NCBI GenBank assembly: GCA_032622095.1
Contig: CP136061.1
Location: 52,713,762-52,777,761, forward strand
Reading direction: 5' to 3'
Source: Siphonodentalium dalli
Lineage: Eukaryota; Mollusca; Scaphopoda; Gadilida; Siphonodentaliidae
DNA length: 64,000 nucleotides
A program made the position numbers and the translations under genes. Below, piece by piece: positions 11,546 through 23,473 of this stretch. The number at the start of each line of letters is the position of its first letter. Within the stretch, counting starts at the first letter, position 1. The notes under the pieces are model-generated. The model ran no database searches. It was not told the origin of the DNA and worked only from the letters and a program-made list of their open reading frames with translations.

Positions 11546-11791
11546 ATAAAAATCAAGGAATAATTTAATATCTAATCCGGTTCAGTTTCGAGAATTCATC
11601 CAACAAATATTTCTAGCCAACTTATTTTCTTAATAAAGAAAGCTACATTTTCAGTCAACTGTTGAGCAAAATCAATCGGCTGGTGAGCGATTACACTTAC
11701 AGTGTTGAGTAAAATTGTTAGAAATAGTTTACTCAATATTCTTGGGGTACACATAAGCATACCCGTATGCCTATTAATGTTTTGAAAAGTT

Positions 11792-12366
11792 GCCACCCTG
11801 TACAGGGGGGGGTGAAAAAATTTCTTCAGGCACGTATGCCGGGGTGGGTGGGTGGTCAAACAACAAGCAATTTTTTCCGCAACTAAAAAAAAAAATTCCT
11901 GCTTGTTTTTAGTGTTTTAGCAATGAGTTGGGCTTCAAAACCACTTTGAATCAGTTTGAATGAGAGAAATAATGTAATTCTAACTGGTAAACTGACTGCA
12001 GGCAGTTATCGTGTTGTATTTTGTTGCAAATTTTAAAATCCAAGATGGCCGCTGGCAGCCATGTTTTTTTGGCCGAATGACCTCAAAATTACTCATTCCT
12101 ATTTACATGTCCATGTTAACATCCATGATAAATAGTATGCACAGAAATTCATATACAGCTGTTTACATTGAATTTTCCCCCGCAAATATCTGTTTTAGTG
12201 TTAAAAGGGGGGGGGTGGGTGTCAAAAAATGGTCGGAAAAAACTGCCGAAAACGGAAAAAAAATTGGCGGTGGGGGTGGGTGGGTACAAAAAATGATCGA
12301 AAGGGAAAAAATGCCATACGTGCCTGAAATTTTTTCCGACCCCCCCCCCCCTGCCCTGTATGGTGC
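11792..12366. repeat. Inverted repeat with G/C homopolymer arms
   Basis: Left arm 11792-11840 (CCACCCTGTACAG, a G8 run, then CAGGCACGTATG) pairs with right arm 12311-12366 (CATACGTGCCTGAAA, a C13 run, then CCCTGTATGGTG). A further G9 run lies at about 12207. The 154- and 132-codon frames crossing this area begin inside the repeat and match no known family. Confidence 0.6.
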
Positions 12367-12604
12367 TTATTTTGGGTCTGTATGTTTATTTAAAAAGTGG
12401 GATTGTCACGAAGTTTATACTATATATATTCCTATCAGAATTGCTGGAGCCTTTACTCAGATCAGGAAAAGATAATGCAAACATGTTGATGGAAGTCTGG
12501 TTCGTAACTCATATAACAACAAACAGTGTAGAATTTGATAAATTATATACATGTACGATTGACCCTATAGCATTTCAGATGGACTTGCTTCCATGTTGTA
12601 AATT

Positions 12605-12698
12605 GCCACCCTGTACTGTTATTCCGCCCCGTACTCTTATTGGATTTAGCAGAATTGTCCACCCTGTACTCTTATTCCGCGCCGTATGCTTATTTGGA
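12605..12698. repeat. Two tandem 54-base units
   Basis: The word CCACCCTGTACT(G/C)TTATTCC, followed by a GCCGTA(C/T) word and CTTATT, occurs twice, 54 bases apart. The CCACCCTGTAC start is the same as that of the left arm at 11792. Confidence 0.55.
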
Positions 12699-13452
12699 CA
12701 CAAAGAGTATACTTTAGTCAACGTTGCTTGGTGGTATACTTACACTATGATTGAGTAATTGTTGAGTAAAATTTGAGTCAACGAGATTTTCATTGTGGCT
12801 GCTCACTTTGCGGCCATCTGTGATCACGTCTGGCTGGGTGTCGGGGCACACCGAGAGAAGATCTCTCAACGTACTCTTTTTATTTTAGCATGATTAGAAA
12901 TTTCAAAGAGAGCGAGATCGTCAACGGATGATAGACTTATCGGCCAAAGTCGTTCATTCAGTCTTGTGTTAAACAGAAAGTTTACCATACTATTACGATG
13001 ACGTTAATATAGGTTACCGTAATTTTATGAGGTATAACCGAAACATTTGAAGACAAATTTACTACATAACGCTAACTATACGCACGTTATATAAATTTTC
13101 TTCTAACTATATTCGGTTTTAACTGTAAAAACTTAATCGAAACTTAATGGCGTAACGAGAGTTTGGGCACCGAACATTGTGTTAGAAGTGGTATTTTTAT
13201 GACTCCAATGCGTCTTTCTGAGAAATATATTGCTCGTAGAAAGGTAGTTCAGGTATTTATCGACCTATTTTGATACCGGGTGTACGCCAACATATGGCAA
13301 TAGCTCATACTTGACTTTGTCAGGCTGAGCTAAAAAAAAAATGAACCGACTCAAAAGAAACGATCTCAACTTTATCGAAAAATATAATAATAAAAAAAAT
13401 CTTCCACGTATATATATTTTTAGTATACGTGTACCACCTAATGTGATGTGAA
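12699..13452. other. No gene seen
   Basis: No recognisable gene. The 92-codon reverse frame at 13265-13543 runs into the inverted arm that starts at 13453 and is not supported. Confidence 0.45.
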
Positions 13453-14667
13453 ACACTCCGATTGGGTGATCAAATAGAAATGGAGAATACTCTTGTTCAA
13501 AGTAGTTATTTTTACAAATATTATATCTAAATTTACACCACAAACCGTAATTCTTATATATTAATTAAATGCAGTGACTGCCGATGGCGAAATCGTTTTC
13601 GTCAGTTTATCGACGATAGAAGTGTCCCGATTCGAGCAGTAAATATTTACAATTTAGCGTAGTTCAGACAATGTTTTCTATGGAGTGGTACGGTCGATTT
13701 GCTTGAGATTTTCGGTGATGGTAGTAGAAAGCTACATTCCTCCATTTGGCATAGCACCTGAATAGTTACTTATCATTTCCACGCACCCGAACAAGTACAT
13801 AATATGTCTTTAAGTTTGCGATTCGAACTAGCCATGTCCGTTTAATCTGCTTTGTTGATCTATTGCAAATGCATACATTAAACTAAACTTCGGGTAACGC
13901 TGTGACAATCCGTTCTCATTCGCTGCCAAACTGTGCAAACATTCTTCACGCATGAGTGTTTAAATCTATTCTCTCGGTTGTGGATCTATTTCTGATTTAT
14001 ACCTTTAAATGAACTTCGCATAATGCTATAGGACAAAGGTAAAGCGCGGCAGCGCTAACACAATAGTATGACATACAGATATCACGTACGCAGGGTATAA
14101 ATTCCACTATCGTGCACGATTATGTCCCACATAACCCTTTGATGATAAAATATTTATTGGCGAGTACTCTACTCGGTGCTATGCTATGCTTTATTTCTCT
14201 ATAGACATGAATTCACATGTTACGAAGAGAGGTACTAGTATATGTACAAGGTACATGCTAACTAAGTGCAATATTATATATAGAATATGTATAGCTAGTG
14301 TCGTCGCTTAAAGACATATTATGTAATTGTTCGGGTGCGTAAAACTGATAAGTCAGTATTCAGGCGCTATGACAACTGGAGGAATGCAACATTCCACTAA
14401 CATCGCCGAATATTTGAAGCAAATCGACCGTACCACTCCATAGAAAACATCGCCAGAACTACGCTCAATTGTAAATATTTACTTCCCGATTCGGGACGCA
14501 TCTATCGGCGATAAACTAAAGAAAACGATTTCGCCATCGAGAGTCACTTCATTTAATTCATATATAAGAATGACGATGTGTTTGTCAATTTGATTATACC
14601 ATTTGTACAAAATACTACTTTGAACAAGATTATTCTCCATTTGTATTTGATCACCATACCGGAGTGT
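13453..14667. repeat. Inverted repeat, arms about 370 bases, loop about 475 bases
   Basis: Left arm 13453-13822 pairs with right arm 14298-14667. Matched landmarks include ATGGCGAAATCGTTTTC, GTAAATATTTACAATT, TTTTCTATGGAGTGGTACGG and CACCCGAAC(A/AT). The arms are diverged by small indels. The right arm ends exactly where the next foldback begins, so the younger one probably inserted at its tip. Confidence 0.7.
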
Positions 14668-16033
14668 CCGTGAGGGGGATTTGAGCATCTGTTGGGCGAG
14701 GCTCTGCCTAGTCTCGTACCTGGCCCAGACACTACGCTCACTGTTCCGTCCAACCCACGACGTAACGCTTCCGCAGTCATGCTACATGCCGGAACGTTGC
14801 GCCTTAGCGTATTGGAGGCTGAGCGCTAGGAACGAGTCCAGGCTCTGCCGAGTCCAATAGATGCCAAATCCCCCGAGCGGACATAAACAGTTTTAGCGAC
14901 AATATTAGCTACATATATTTATCCATCGCACAAAACATGCATTTTGTGCGGTCATTTTCCTCAGTTTTACATTCGTTATTCGATGACGCCCTTACATTTA
15001 TTAGGTCAAACAAATTAATTAGCATTCATGACGTGGCAAAACCGGAGTGCAGCTTAGAGCGAAATAGTTCGTTGTGTTTTTTAATAGTTATTCTAAGCTG
15101 ACCTTTAGCTAATGGTTTATAGATGTTTTAGAGCGAAAACACATATCTGATTACGAATTTTGTATCAATTGCGGTGAATTATGGACGATAAAAAGGACCC
15201 AAAATCACAATGACGACATTCAGGTCGGTTGACGTCCCTAGTTACCTGCACAATTTGCATATGCAATTACGTCATGAAAGTAGTACAAACCTAATAAAGA
15301 TACGATGTCCTAATAAAGCTACTTTGACGTCATAAACGTAACGTTTATTAGGCAGGCTTTATGTAGGCAATTTAGAGGTAGTGAGCGGTGGATAAACATA
15401 TTTATCCACCGCTCACTACGTTCATTGACTACATAAAGCCTGCCTAATAAACGTTACATTTATTACATCAATGTAGCTTTATTAGGTCAACGTAGCTTTA
15501 TTAGGTTAGTACTATTTTATGACGTAATTTGATATGCAAATTGCGCAGGTAACTAAGGACGTCAACCGGCCTTAATGACGTCATTGTGATTTCAGAACGT
15601 TTTTATCGTGTATAATTCACTAAAATAATTCGTAAAATGATATATGTTTTAGCTCTAAAACATCTATAAATCCTCGGAACAGGGTCTGCTTATAATAAAT
15701 GTAAAAATGCCAACGAACTATTTCGCTCTAAGCTGCACTTCGGTTTTCCCACGTCATGAATGCTAATTGGTTTGCTTGACCTAATAAATGTAATGGCGTC
15801 ATCGAAGTAACGAATGTAAAACTGAGGAAAATGACAGATTTACCTCACAAAAGGCAAGTTTTGTGCGATGGATAAATAAAATATGTAGCTAATGTTGTCG
15901 CTTAAACTGTTTATGTCCGCTCGGGGGATTTGGCATCTATTGGACTCGGCAGAGCCTCGCCCAATAGATGCTCAAATCCCCCTCACGGACATAAACAGTT
16001 TAAGCGACGACACTAGCTACATATTCTATATAT
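14277..16033. repeat. Outer short inverted pair around the foldback
   Basis: TATAGAATATGTATAGCTAG followed by TGTCGTCGCTTAA at 14277-14310 is answered by its reverse complement at 15999-16033. The same TAGCTAxTGTCGTCGCTTAA word also occurs at about 14894-14920 and 15886-15906, so four copies mark successive edges of the nested structure. Confidence 0.55.
14666..15990. mobile_element. Long foldback element with 4-base central loop
   Basis: The centre, 15378-15419, is a perfect palindrome: GTAGTGAGCGGTGGATAAA, then CATA, then its complement. Pairing continues outward through GTAACGTTTATTAGGCAGGC, GCATTCATGACGTGG and the GGGGGATTTG-type words to 14666 and 15990, giving arms near 590 bases. The left arm has about 141 extra bases (14709-14849) bracketed by AGGCTCTGCC on each side. 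There is no transposase; such foldbacks are known as non-autonomous DNA elements. Confidence 0.75.
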
Positions 16034-16346
16034 ACAGTGGCGGTGTGAATGCGTTTAGTCTTTATCATCTGCATGTCATCATCATCAACACCATCATTCG
16101 CATAATCATCATTGTATATACCTATCATTATCACGTCGTCTGCGTTAATGTTTACATATGAGTTAGTCGTTCAAACATTATTTAGTCAATTATTCATCTT
16201 GTTCATATATGTCATATGGATAATTCATTAGAAAATAACAACAACAGCAACAACAACATTGTCACCATAGCAATATATCATAAAAACAACAGCAATACGG
16301 TAGCTTTTGTATTACCGATACTGATTTCTGAGTTTGAATGATAACT
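16034..16346. repeat. Simple-sequence-rich spacer
   Basis: CATCATCATCAACACCATCATT-type triplet tract (about 16076-16115) and an AACAACAACAGCAACAACAAC tract (about 16238-16258). No gene. Confidence 0.6.
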
Positions 16347-16350
16347 TTAA

Positions 16351-16819
16351 AGGTACTCAACCCGATAAAACTCCTCTCAATTACTATTTCAATGGCTTCG
16401 GGGGTCAAAAATATTTGATTCGAGTCGAGGAAGTCACCCATCAAAGCTCAGATTTGTTAGATATAGATTTTAGAAATCTATTATTTTTCATTATCGGGAA
16501 TACTATCTGGCCCAGAACTCAATCAAAATTGCGTTAAAATTACCACTTGATTTTAGAGTTATTCATCCTTGTCTGTTTGAATAGATTTGGAGTACACATC
16601 CAGAGCAGATTACGGCAGTTATTAGTACTGATCTCGAGAACATAACAAATTTGAAAAATCAATATCTAATAACTCTGAGCTTTGTTTGATGGGTTCCTCG
16701 ACTCGAATCAAATATTTTTTACCCCCAAAGCCAAAGAAATAGTAATATAGGACCCTCTGATCGGATTGTTGTTGTTGGAATCTGTTGAGATGGGGACCCT
16801 CTTTACGGGTTGAGTACCT
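16351..16819 (+). mobile_element. MITE-Y, complete copy, 469 bases, TTAA on both sides
   Basis: Begins AGGTACTCAACCCG and ends CGGGTTGAGTACCT, with TTAA at 16347-16350 and 16820-16823. Same length as the copy at 7523-7991 and in the opposite orientation. It lies at the 3' edge of a LINE relic. A 67-codon frame across it (16334-16537) starts outside the element and is not a gene. Confidence 0.8.
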
Positions 16820-16829
16820 TTAAGTACAA

Positions 16830-17885
16830 GCACACATTTCTCAGTTCCAATCGATAAGATTTTGTTAGGAGTTCATAGAACTTTATCTTAGAAGGTGTGT
16901 CCCAATAGTGTTTTGGTATGTACTTGATTCAGGTTAGTGCATTCCATGATGAAGTGGTATTCATCGCCCACTTCATTTTTACACATACAACATATGTTGT
17001 TCTATGTTCCGCGTTTACCCAATCTACATGTTTCCACCCCCAGTCTATGATTGCACGTACGTATTTTGACCAGATATACTTTCTAAGATTAAAAGGCAAG
17101 TCCAGCATATAATATTCTAAACGTAGGGTTGTTTTCAGTTCTTTACAAAAAAAAATTCCTCTTGGTGAAACTTTTATATCTATCCACCACTGCTGAGTAA
17201 ATTGGTCTCTCAAGATAACGGAAATTTCTTTTTTCTGGCTGTTTGGTAATTCTGATTGGTAAGACCATGCAACACCAAGGCCAACTGAATGTAAACTATT
17301 TTTGATACTACCGACATTTCTGAAGGTTTTACCATCATATTCCATGAGTTCAAATAAAATAGTGTACAGTTTCTTCGCTAGAACTAAGCCTTCTGAGCCC
17401 TTCTCCTTTCATAACCCTCGACCAATAACCTATCATCCTTTATTTTGCTATAATATGCAATGGATATCTCCCTAGCTCACCGTATACCATATCAGTCGGC
17501 GTACTAGTCTTTAAAAGTTTTTAAATTTTCAAATGAACACTCTCAATCACTTTCATATTTTCAAATCCCAAAATTTCGCAGCCGTATATATAGCAGAATT
17601 GGAACAACAGTCGAGTCGAATAATTTGAGGGCGACATCTACAGACAAGTCTAGCTTACTGATTTTACTTAACAAACCATACATAGCTTTCATGGCTGTGT
17701 CCTTGATAGCCTTTAGAGCGTTATGAAATCGCCCTGTATAAAATAATTTAAAATAATTTAACTCCAAGGTACGGGATGGAATCCATCAACGATATCGAGT
17801 ATTTGGTCACAAAATCTGAATTGCACATCTATCTCTACCCTCTCCCTGCTGAAAATCATAACTTTGGTTTTGCTAGTGTTAACAT
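16830..17885 (-). pseudogene. Broken LINE reverse transcriptase, C-terminal half
   Basis: Minus-strand reading in three frames gives, in order: NTSKTKVMIFSR (end of the RT palm/motif E region), YTGRFHNALKAIKDTAMKAM and LFDSTVVPILLYG, then CEILGFENMKVIESVHL, STPTDMVYGELGRYPL, then a frame starting MEYDGKTFRNVG with LPFNLRKYIWSKYVRA, and last the knuckle CCMCKNEVGDEYHFIMEC. This is the standard order of the last third of an endonuclease-type LINE polyprotein. At least three frameshifts and one stop break it. MITE-Y abuts its 3' side. Confidence 0.85.
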
Positions 17886-17889
17886 GCAT

Positions 17890-18483
17890 GCTCAGATAAT
17901 AAGTTATCTTTAAACGGAATATTTACACAAAAACATTTTAAATGCCCTGTCCGGTTTGACACCATGAAACCACCATCTGTATATACGCATTGTAAGTCTA
18001 AGAAACCTATTGAAGAGCGAGTCTGCATATATTGCACTCGCTGTTCAATAGGGGACGAATACCATTTCTTTAAGAAACAGATTTCTACCCCGCCACCTCC
18101 CTGAGCAAATAAACGTTTATAACTTCTGCTCAATTCTAAACACAACCGATACTGTGCACATGCACACGTTGTGTGGGTGTTTAAGATACGTACAACATGT
18201 TGCATAGTTCACCCCTTGTCGAGGGTATACCTCACAGGAATGGACTTTCCAACCATTGGCATATTATAATATTCGGATCACCGAGGCACAACCTTCCATA
18301 ACCATCTCTAGACATACATGTGACGACGGCAACTGTTTACGATGACTTTATTAAATTTCAATGTTACCCTTACCATTGTATTTGTTTACACCATAGTGCA
18401 ATTTATTATATATTGATTTGTTCGGTGTATTACATATATATATATATAGTTAGAACAACAATAAAGAATCTTGAATCTTGATG
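17890..18483 (+). pseudogene. Second LINE C-terminal relic plus 3' UTR, opposite strand
   Basis: Plus-strand codons from about 17993 read CKSKKPIEERVCIYC and then TRCSIGDEYHFFKK, the same zinc-knuckle block as in the minus-strand relic next door. No long frame survives. The 3' end is probably the CAACAATAAAGAATCTTG word at about 18458-18480, an AATAAA signal followed by a short AATCTTG tandem tail as in other LINEs. The two relics are head to head, meeting near 17885. Confidence 0.65.
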
Positions 18484-19440
18484 ACGCAATTCTTCTACCA
18501 TTGTATTGTTCGGTGATTGGTTTATTGTTGTATGATAAACCACAATAGAGATGAATGCGTGCATAATTTTTAACTAACTGCTTTCCTATCGATATCAAAC
18601 GTCATTCAAACAGCGAGTGTCGAAACATAAAACTCAATCAAGGTTGCAGAAAATGATACTATCAGGGATAACATTTGGCAAATTCTAATAAAATTTGGCA
18701 AAAAAATATTTTCATTTGGCAAAAGTAAATTTCGGTCCAGCGCGGACCCTGATTGTAACTCAGAAAATAATTAGATTGATCGGAACCATGAGCCCATTAA
18801 TATGAAGTTTCGATGGTCAGATATCGACTTTCAAAATAATAAGTTTTGACACGTTTAAACAAGAGCCTATAGACGTGCAAAAACTACCAATCGTCGCCTC
18901 TTATAAAGGGCCCCATGTTTTCGTCACCAAAATCGGTATACAACAAACAACGTTCTCAATAGCGAGCTTTAGTGCTCATTTACGACGAAATTACTTGTGA
19001 ATATGATTCCGCGAAGTTGTAATTTTTGACTGAAATAATTTTTCAATTCTTCTTCAAAATACCGCGTTTATGTTTGGGCGAAAAACCAATACCTGTGATT
19101 AAGGTTTCCCTACATATACCCTAGAAAAAGGTGCCTACCCAAAACTTTTTATAGGACTGTAGATAAAATATTTTTTTTTTCAGTGGGAAGGTCACCGAAA
19201 GGTATCTTACCCATGTCCAATGATCCAGTGGAATTCAGAATTAAAAAAAATTGAAGAAAAAATTCCCTACCTGCACTATGTAATTTAGGCCATGTAACCG
19301 TCAACACGGGTATAATTTTGGTCTTGGTATTTAATTGTGTGGGAACGGTTAATGCCGTGCATCAATAAAACAATGACATTTGCCCATTAATTAAAAAAAA
19401 AAAATTCTTCTTCTTTTGTTAAATTAAGCAAGGAGTTCTA
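18484..19440. other. No gene seen
   Basis: No recognisable gene. ATTTGGCAAA occurs three times at about 18667-18724. Poly(T) and poly(A) runs near 19170 and 19240. Confidence 0.45.
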
Positions 19441-19464
19441 GCTAAACAAATTTTTTTTTAAGAG

Positions 19465-19830
19465 TTATGCCCCTGGCTCGGCCTAAATATGACCCAGTGA
19501 GTGCAGTGACCCCATTTGAACAAATCTGAACCCGAGTCACCTAAGGAGTAAGGACCCTCCATATAAGATATAAGCTAAATAGACCCGATGGTTTTTGAGA
19601 AGACGTTTTAAGATTTACTTTAGAGGCATAGAGTTATGGCCCTGGTTTCGCAACTGTCTGACCTGGAGACCCCATTTGAACATATCTGAATGTGTGTCAC
19701 ATGGGGACATCCACACCAAATATGAACCCATTCGGTCTCATGGTTATGGAGAAGATGTTTAAAGAATCGTTGACGGACGGACGGCTGGGCGGCAGAGACG
19801 TGGCGACAGGGGGGTTTGGGGGAGTGTCTA
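19465..19830. repeat. Two-unit tandem repeat ending in GACGGACGGACGG
   Basis: Units of roughly 160 bases at 19465-19630 and 19630-19790 share GCCCTGG, GACCCCATTTGAACA(A/T)ATCTGAA and a GAGAAGA(C/T)GTTT word. The end carries a GGACGGACGG tail and then a C14 run at about 19831-19845. This layout resembles well-known mollusc repeats. Confidence 0.6.
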
Positions 19831-19849
19831 CCCCCCCCCCCCCCCAACT

Positions 19850-20720
19850 TTGGTCAAAATTTTCAACAGTTGGAAATTTCATACCTGCCTAAACATTAGT
19901 TGGAAATTTCACACCAACAATAGGTTGAAAACGTTCTTGTAGTTTTATATTCAAACAATTTATTGGGGGGAATTAATTGTTTTTGGACCAATATATGCAT
20001 ATTTTCCCATTTTAAAATTTTGGATTGAAATGGTCATCAGCTGGAAATTTTCCAACCTTAGGGGAGGTGACAGGTTGGAAATTTCCAACACTTGGAAAGC
20101 TTGTGTCCTGGTCCCTCCCCCGTGGCCAGTCAAAAACTGCTAGTTAATTTAAGAAAACAATATTGTCATACATTTGGTCAACATGGTCATTGGAATTGTC
20201 ATCAGTTGGAAATTTTCCAACCTAAGTGGGGGTGTCAGGTTTGAAATTTCCAACTCTAGGAAGGCTAGTCTAGATGCTAGGATTTTGCAATTTTCTTGTT
20301 CAGATTTCAAAATTTTCGCACACCAGACCCAACCATGGTCGGCCCGGTGTGTCATTGTCCCTCCCCCGTCGCCAATACAAAACTGCTTATTAGTTTAACA
20401 AAACAATCTTTTATTACATTTGGTCAAACTTGTGGACTGAAATGGTCATTAGTTGGACATTTTCCAACCTGAGGAGGAGGATGGGGTTTGAAACACTAGG
20501 AAAACTTCAGTTGAGGCCAGTCTAGATGCTAGGATTTGCGAGTTTCTTGTATATATAGTTTTCAAAATTTTCTCACACCGGACCGAACAACCACGGTCAT
20601 CCCAGTATATATGACCTGGTTTCTTGCCCGTAGCCGTGTGCATTTGTCTAGAGTTAGACCAATAGATGTTAGGATTTATGCAATTTTTCAGGTTAAAATA
20701 ACTTAATGTTCTCATACCGG
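19850..20720 (+). repeat. Family X, tandem array of about three partial units
   Basis: Units starting near 20025, 20190 and 20440 each carry TGGTCAT(C/T)AG(C/T)TGGA-type heads, ATTTTCCAACCT, a G-rich spacer, GAAATTTCCAAC, and a GGTGTG(T/A) or CCTCCCCCGT word. The array opens with the GTTGGAAATTTCACACCAAC word. Short frames on both strands follow the repeat and are not genes. Confidence 0.7.
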
Positions 20721-21000
20721 GAATATAGAACCATGATTTATGAATATATAGGATTAGGCCTGAGCACTGAGGTGCAAAGGGGGGGGGGGGTGCAAATGGA
20801 ATTATGCAAAACTTGTGTTTGGTCTAATTCTGATTCAAGGGGGTGCAGTTGGAATTTCCGAAGGTGGACACCCCCCCCCCCCAACGGAGACCCTCTAGCC
20901 ACATCCCTGTCAGTGTACGGATGAGGAGTGATAATAGCTCAACCAGAGAACTAACTCCCTTATTAAATATGTATTGTTTATCGATGCACTTTTTAAAGCG
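20721..21000. repeat. Family X edge with opposed G12 and C13 tracts
   Basis: A G12 run at about 20779 faces a C12-13 run at about 20870. After the C run comes CAACGGAGACCCTCTAGCCA, matched at 58607-58640 by a C9-10 run and CAATGGAGATCTCTAGTCG, so the homopolymer is part of the repeat rather than random. Confidence 0.5.
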
Positions 21001-21590
21001 GCGGGCTCGTTTTAAACTGATATATTTTTATTTTATATTTTACTCGTTTTAATGACACGCCACTGTCAATATTGCAACATCGTGTCCTGAAGTCGATTAC
21101 AAATTGTTGTTGATGATGTACCTATATTAGGCTATTCTGCCTTCTTTTCATTGAATACTAACATGCCTGATGCACTGCACAATGGTTAATTGATACTATT
21201 ATTACCACTGACATTACCAGGATATTGGATTTCTCTCTCACAAACTTGATATATATCGGCAAAAATTCACTTTTCAGGTTTGGACCATTTTTTTTTCCAA
21301 ATAAAATGTAACTATCTTTTGATATAAAAGGTGATCATTGTTTTGATCTCTCTTAACTGCGTCACACTACGGTGTTTATCGACAAAATTACTCAAGATGG
21401 CTTCCAAAATGGCAAACAAATTTGGTAAAGTTGATTTTTTTACATATATCCCGAACATTATTCTCTGCATTTTCGAAAAGCTAACAATTTGTGACTCACT
21501 TGGTTATTATACATGTTATTTAATCAACTGACAACTAAATGTTGTATTCTGGTTGTCCCAGTTATGGAATTTTGCCGAAAACCTCTTTGG
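21001..21590. other. No gene seen
   Basis: AT-rich sequence without recognisable features, apart from CAAGATGGCTTCCAAAATGGC at about 21391, a word of the kind seen in the 6.2-7.2 kb satellite. Confidence 0.4.
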
Positions 21591-22030
21591 GATTCCGGCC
21601 ATATTGTTGAAAAGAAATGCAAGGGCAGATCCAATGGGGGCGCACGCCCCCCCCCCCACATTTTCGCCAGAGCAAGTAATGTTTTGGGAGTTGTCTTGGT
21701 GCGATTTGTCTCGTGGCGACCGAAGATTCCTCACGGAATATTGCTAACATGCATGTAAATAAAGCAGTTTACATGTTTTACATTACTCAAAAGTATTACA
21801 GTTATTTTAACTGTGGATTGCATGAAATTACTTCTAGTTGGTATTCCATGTAATATGTATAGCCATTCAAGGGGCGAATCCAACATCTCCCGGCCTATTT
21901 TTCGCCATGCAGAGCGCGCAAACAATTTCTGCGACATTTTATGTCTGAGTGTCGGAAAATATCTTGCCCCGCTCCAAGTTTTGGGAGCCAGAAGTTTCAA
22001 CACTGAATATTTCTATCAAAAATAAATATA
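21591..22030. repeat. Probable dispersed repeat with G5/C11 palindromic core
   Basis: A GGGGGCGCACGCCCCC core (about 21636-21652) is followed by C runs; GGGGCGAATCCAAC at about 21870 recalls GCAGATCCAATGGGGGCGC. Overlapping short frames on both strands reflect the palindromic core. Element boundaries not seen. Confidence 0.35.
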
Positions 22031-22899
22031 GCAATTCTAACAGTGGAGTCAAAATTTAGACAATTCCATCTATATGTAAAGAGCAAATGAATGATAAACA
22101 TGAGTCAACTACACTCTAGGTTATACAATGTAGTCCGATCATTCGATAGTGCGGAGGTTTGCCTCGGATCCAATCATCAGACCATAGAACGCTCGAACTA
22201 TAACGCACTTTCGGCAATATCATCGTAATGAGATTATATAAAGGCACATATGCCGTATAATATGGTATACATGTACCAAAAACATAGTATATTTTCGAAT
22301 CAGTACAGAAATACAATGTTGGTTCGTTTCCAATGGTATAGATGCAAGGTTATATCTTCCAGCACATGTTGTGTCACCCTAATTGGAACACATGTGTGGT
22401 AATAAGACATCCTTAGGCCACGACAAATACGAATCTGCCACTGCTTACTAAAAAAACATACAAGTTATCATCATTAGTCAGTTAATTGGCTGAACATTTC
22501 TATTCATAAGCCAAACATTTACAAAACAGATATTAATCTACATACAATATTTTTAATTAACATTTATATGGATGTAACCAGAATGTAGATGAACACTGAG
22601 GGGATTGGAAAACTAGTTAATCAGTTGGTGAAAACTGTGTCTATACTAATAAAACGAGTACATGATCGGAGTATGATCGGAGTATGATCGGAACACCCAT
22701 TTGGCTTGTATTGATGACTTATATTGCTGGTACAGCCCTTTTCAAATTTGCTGGATCCACCACTGAAATGGGCAGAACTTTGAGACAGAAATGAGATGAA
22801 CCATAATCTATGGCTATTCTAGACCATTCGGATAAAAACTTGATCAACTTGATACATGCTTGTGGATGTCAAGATGGCAGCCAGGGAGTTACTGCACGA
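22031..22899. other. No gene seen
   Basis: AT-rich. A three-copy GATCGGAGTAT tandem at about 22663-22695 is the only regular structure. Confidence 0.45.
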
Positions 22900-23125
22900 C
22901 CATAGGTGCAGTGATATGTATACAAGGAGTTATTGTATTTGTATGGTCATGAATGATGTGAACAGGTATACAAAGAGTGGGGTGTCCATGGTGAGATGTA
23001 TAGGTATACAAAGAGTGGCTGTATGGTCATATGTGAGGTGAATGGGTATACATGGAGTGACTGTATGGTTGTATGGTTATGTATATCCAGTACGGGTGTA
23101 CCCCGTGTGGCTGTATGGGCACACA
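22900..23125. repeat. Minisatellite, unit about 45-55 bases
   Basis: Four to five diverged copies of a unit containing GGTATACAAAGAGTGG and CTGTATGGTCATATGTGAGG. The short frames on both strands are products of this repetition. Confidence 0.65.
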
Positions 23126-23473
23126 TCATGACAAGGCAGTCAACTAATCTATTAAAGTGATATTCAATTGGTCTAAATTTGGTTATGAAGGAGCGATTGA
23201 GTGATCATGTTAACTTACCATTTAGAAAGACAACCTTGTGTCATTATTAACTAAATTAAGCCGGCGCAAAAGGTTGCAAAACAAATTTCATTGGAGACTG
23301 ATAATTTACTATAATCAGGTCGGGCACATCATGAATTCCACTATTATAGTGGTATTCTAGAATTATAGTGCTATATGACCATAACATATATAGTATATAC
23401 GTTTCCTGTATTTCCATTGGAAATAGCAGACAGCGCATACATGTACCAGTGCACAGCCAAATTTCACTCTTAA

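Noticed and set aside
12011-12758. Overlapping 154- and 132-codon frames
   Set aside because: They cross G/C homopolymers and an inverted repeat, start inside repeat sequence and show no domain.
16334-16537. 67-codon frame shared with the reverse frame at 7805-8029
   Set aside because: Both lie in young copies of MITE-Y; the third copy at 57861 does not keep the frame. Similarity is copy identity, not protein conservation.
17879-18205. 108-codon minus-strand frame
   Set aside because: It is the antisense shadow of a plus-strand LINE relic whose zinc-knuckle codons read correctly on the other strand.
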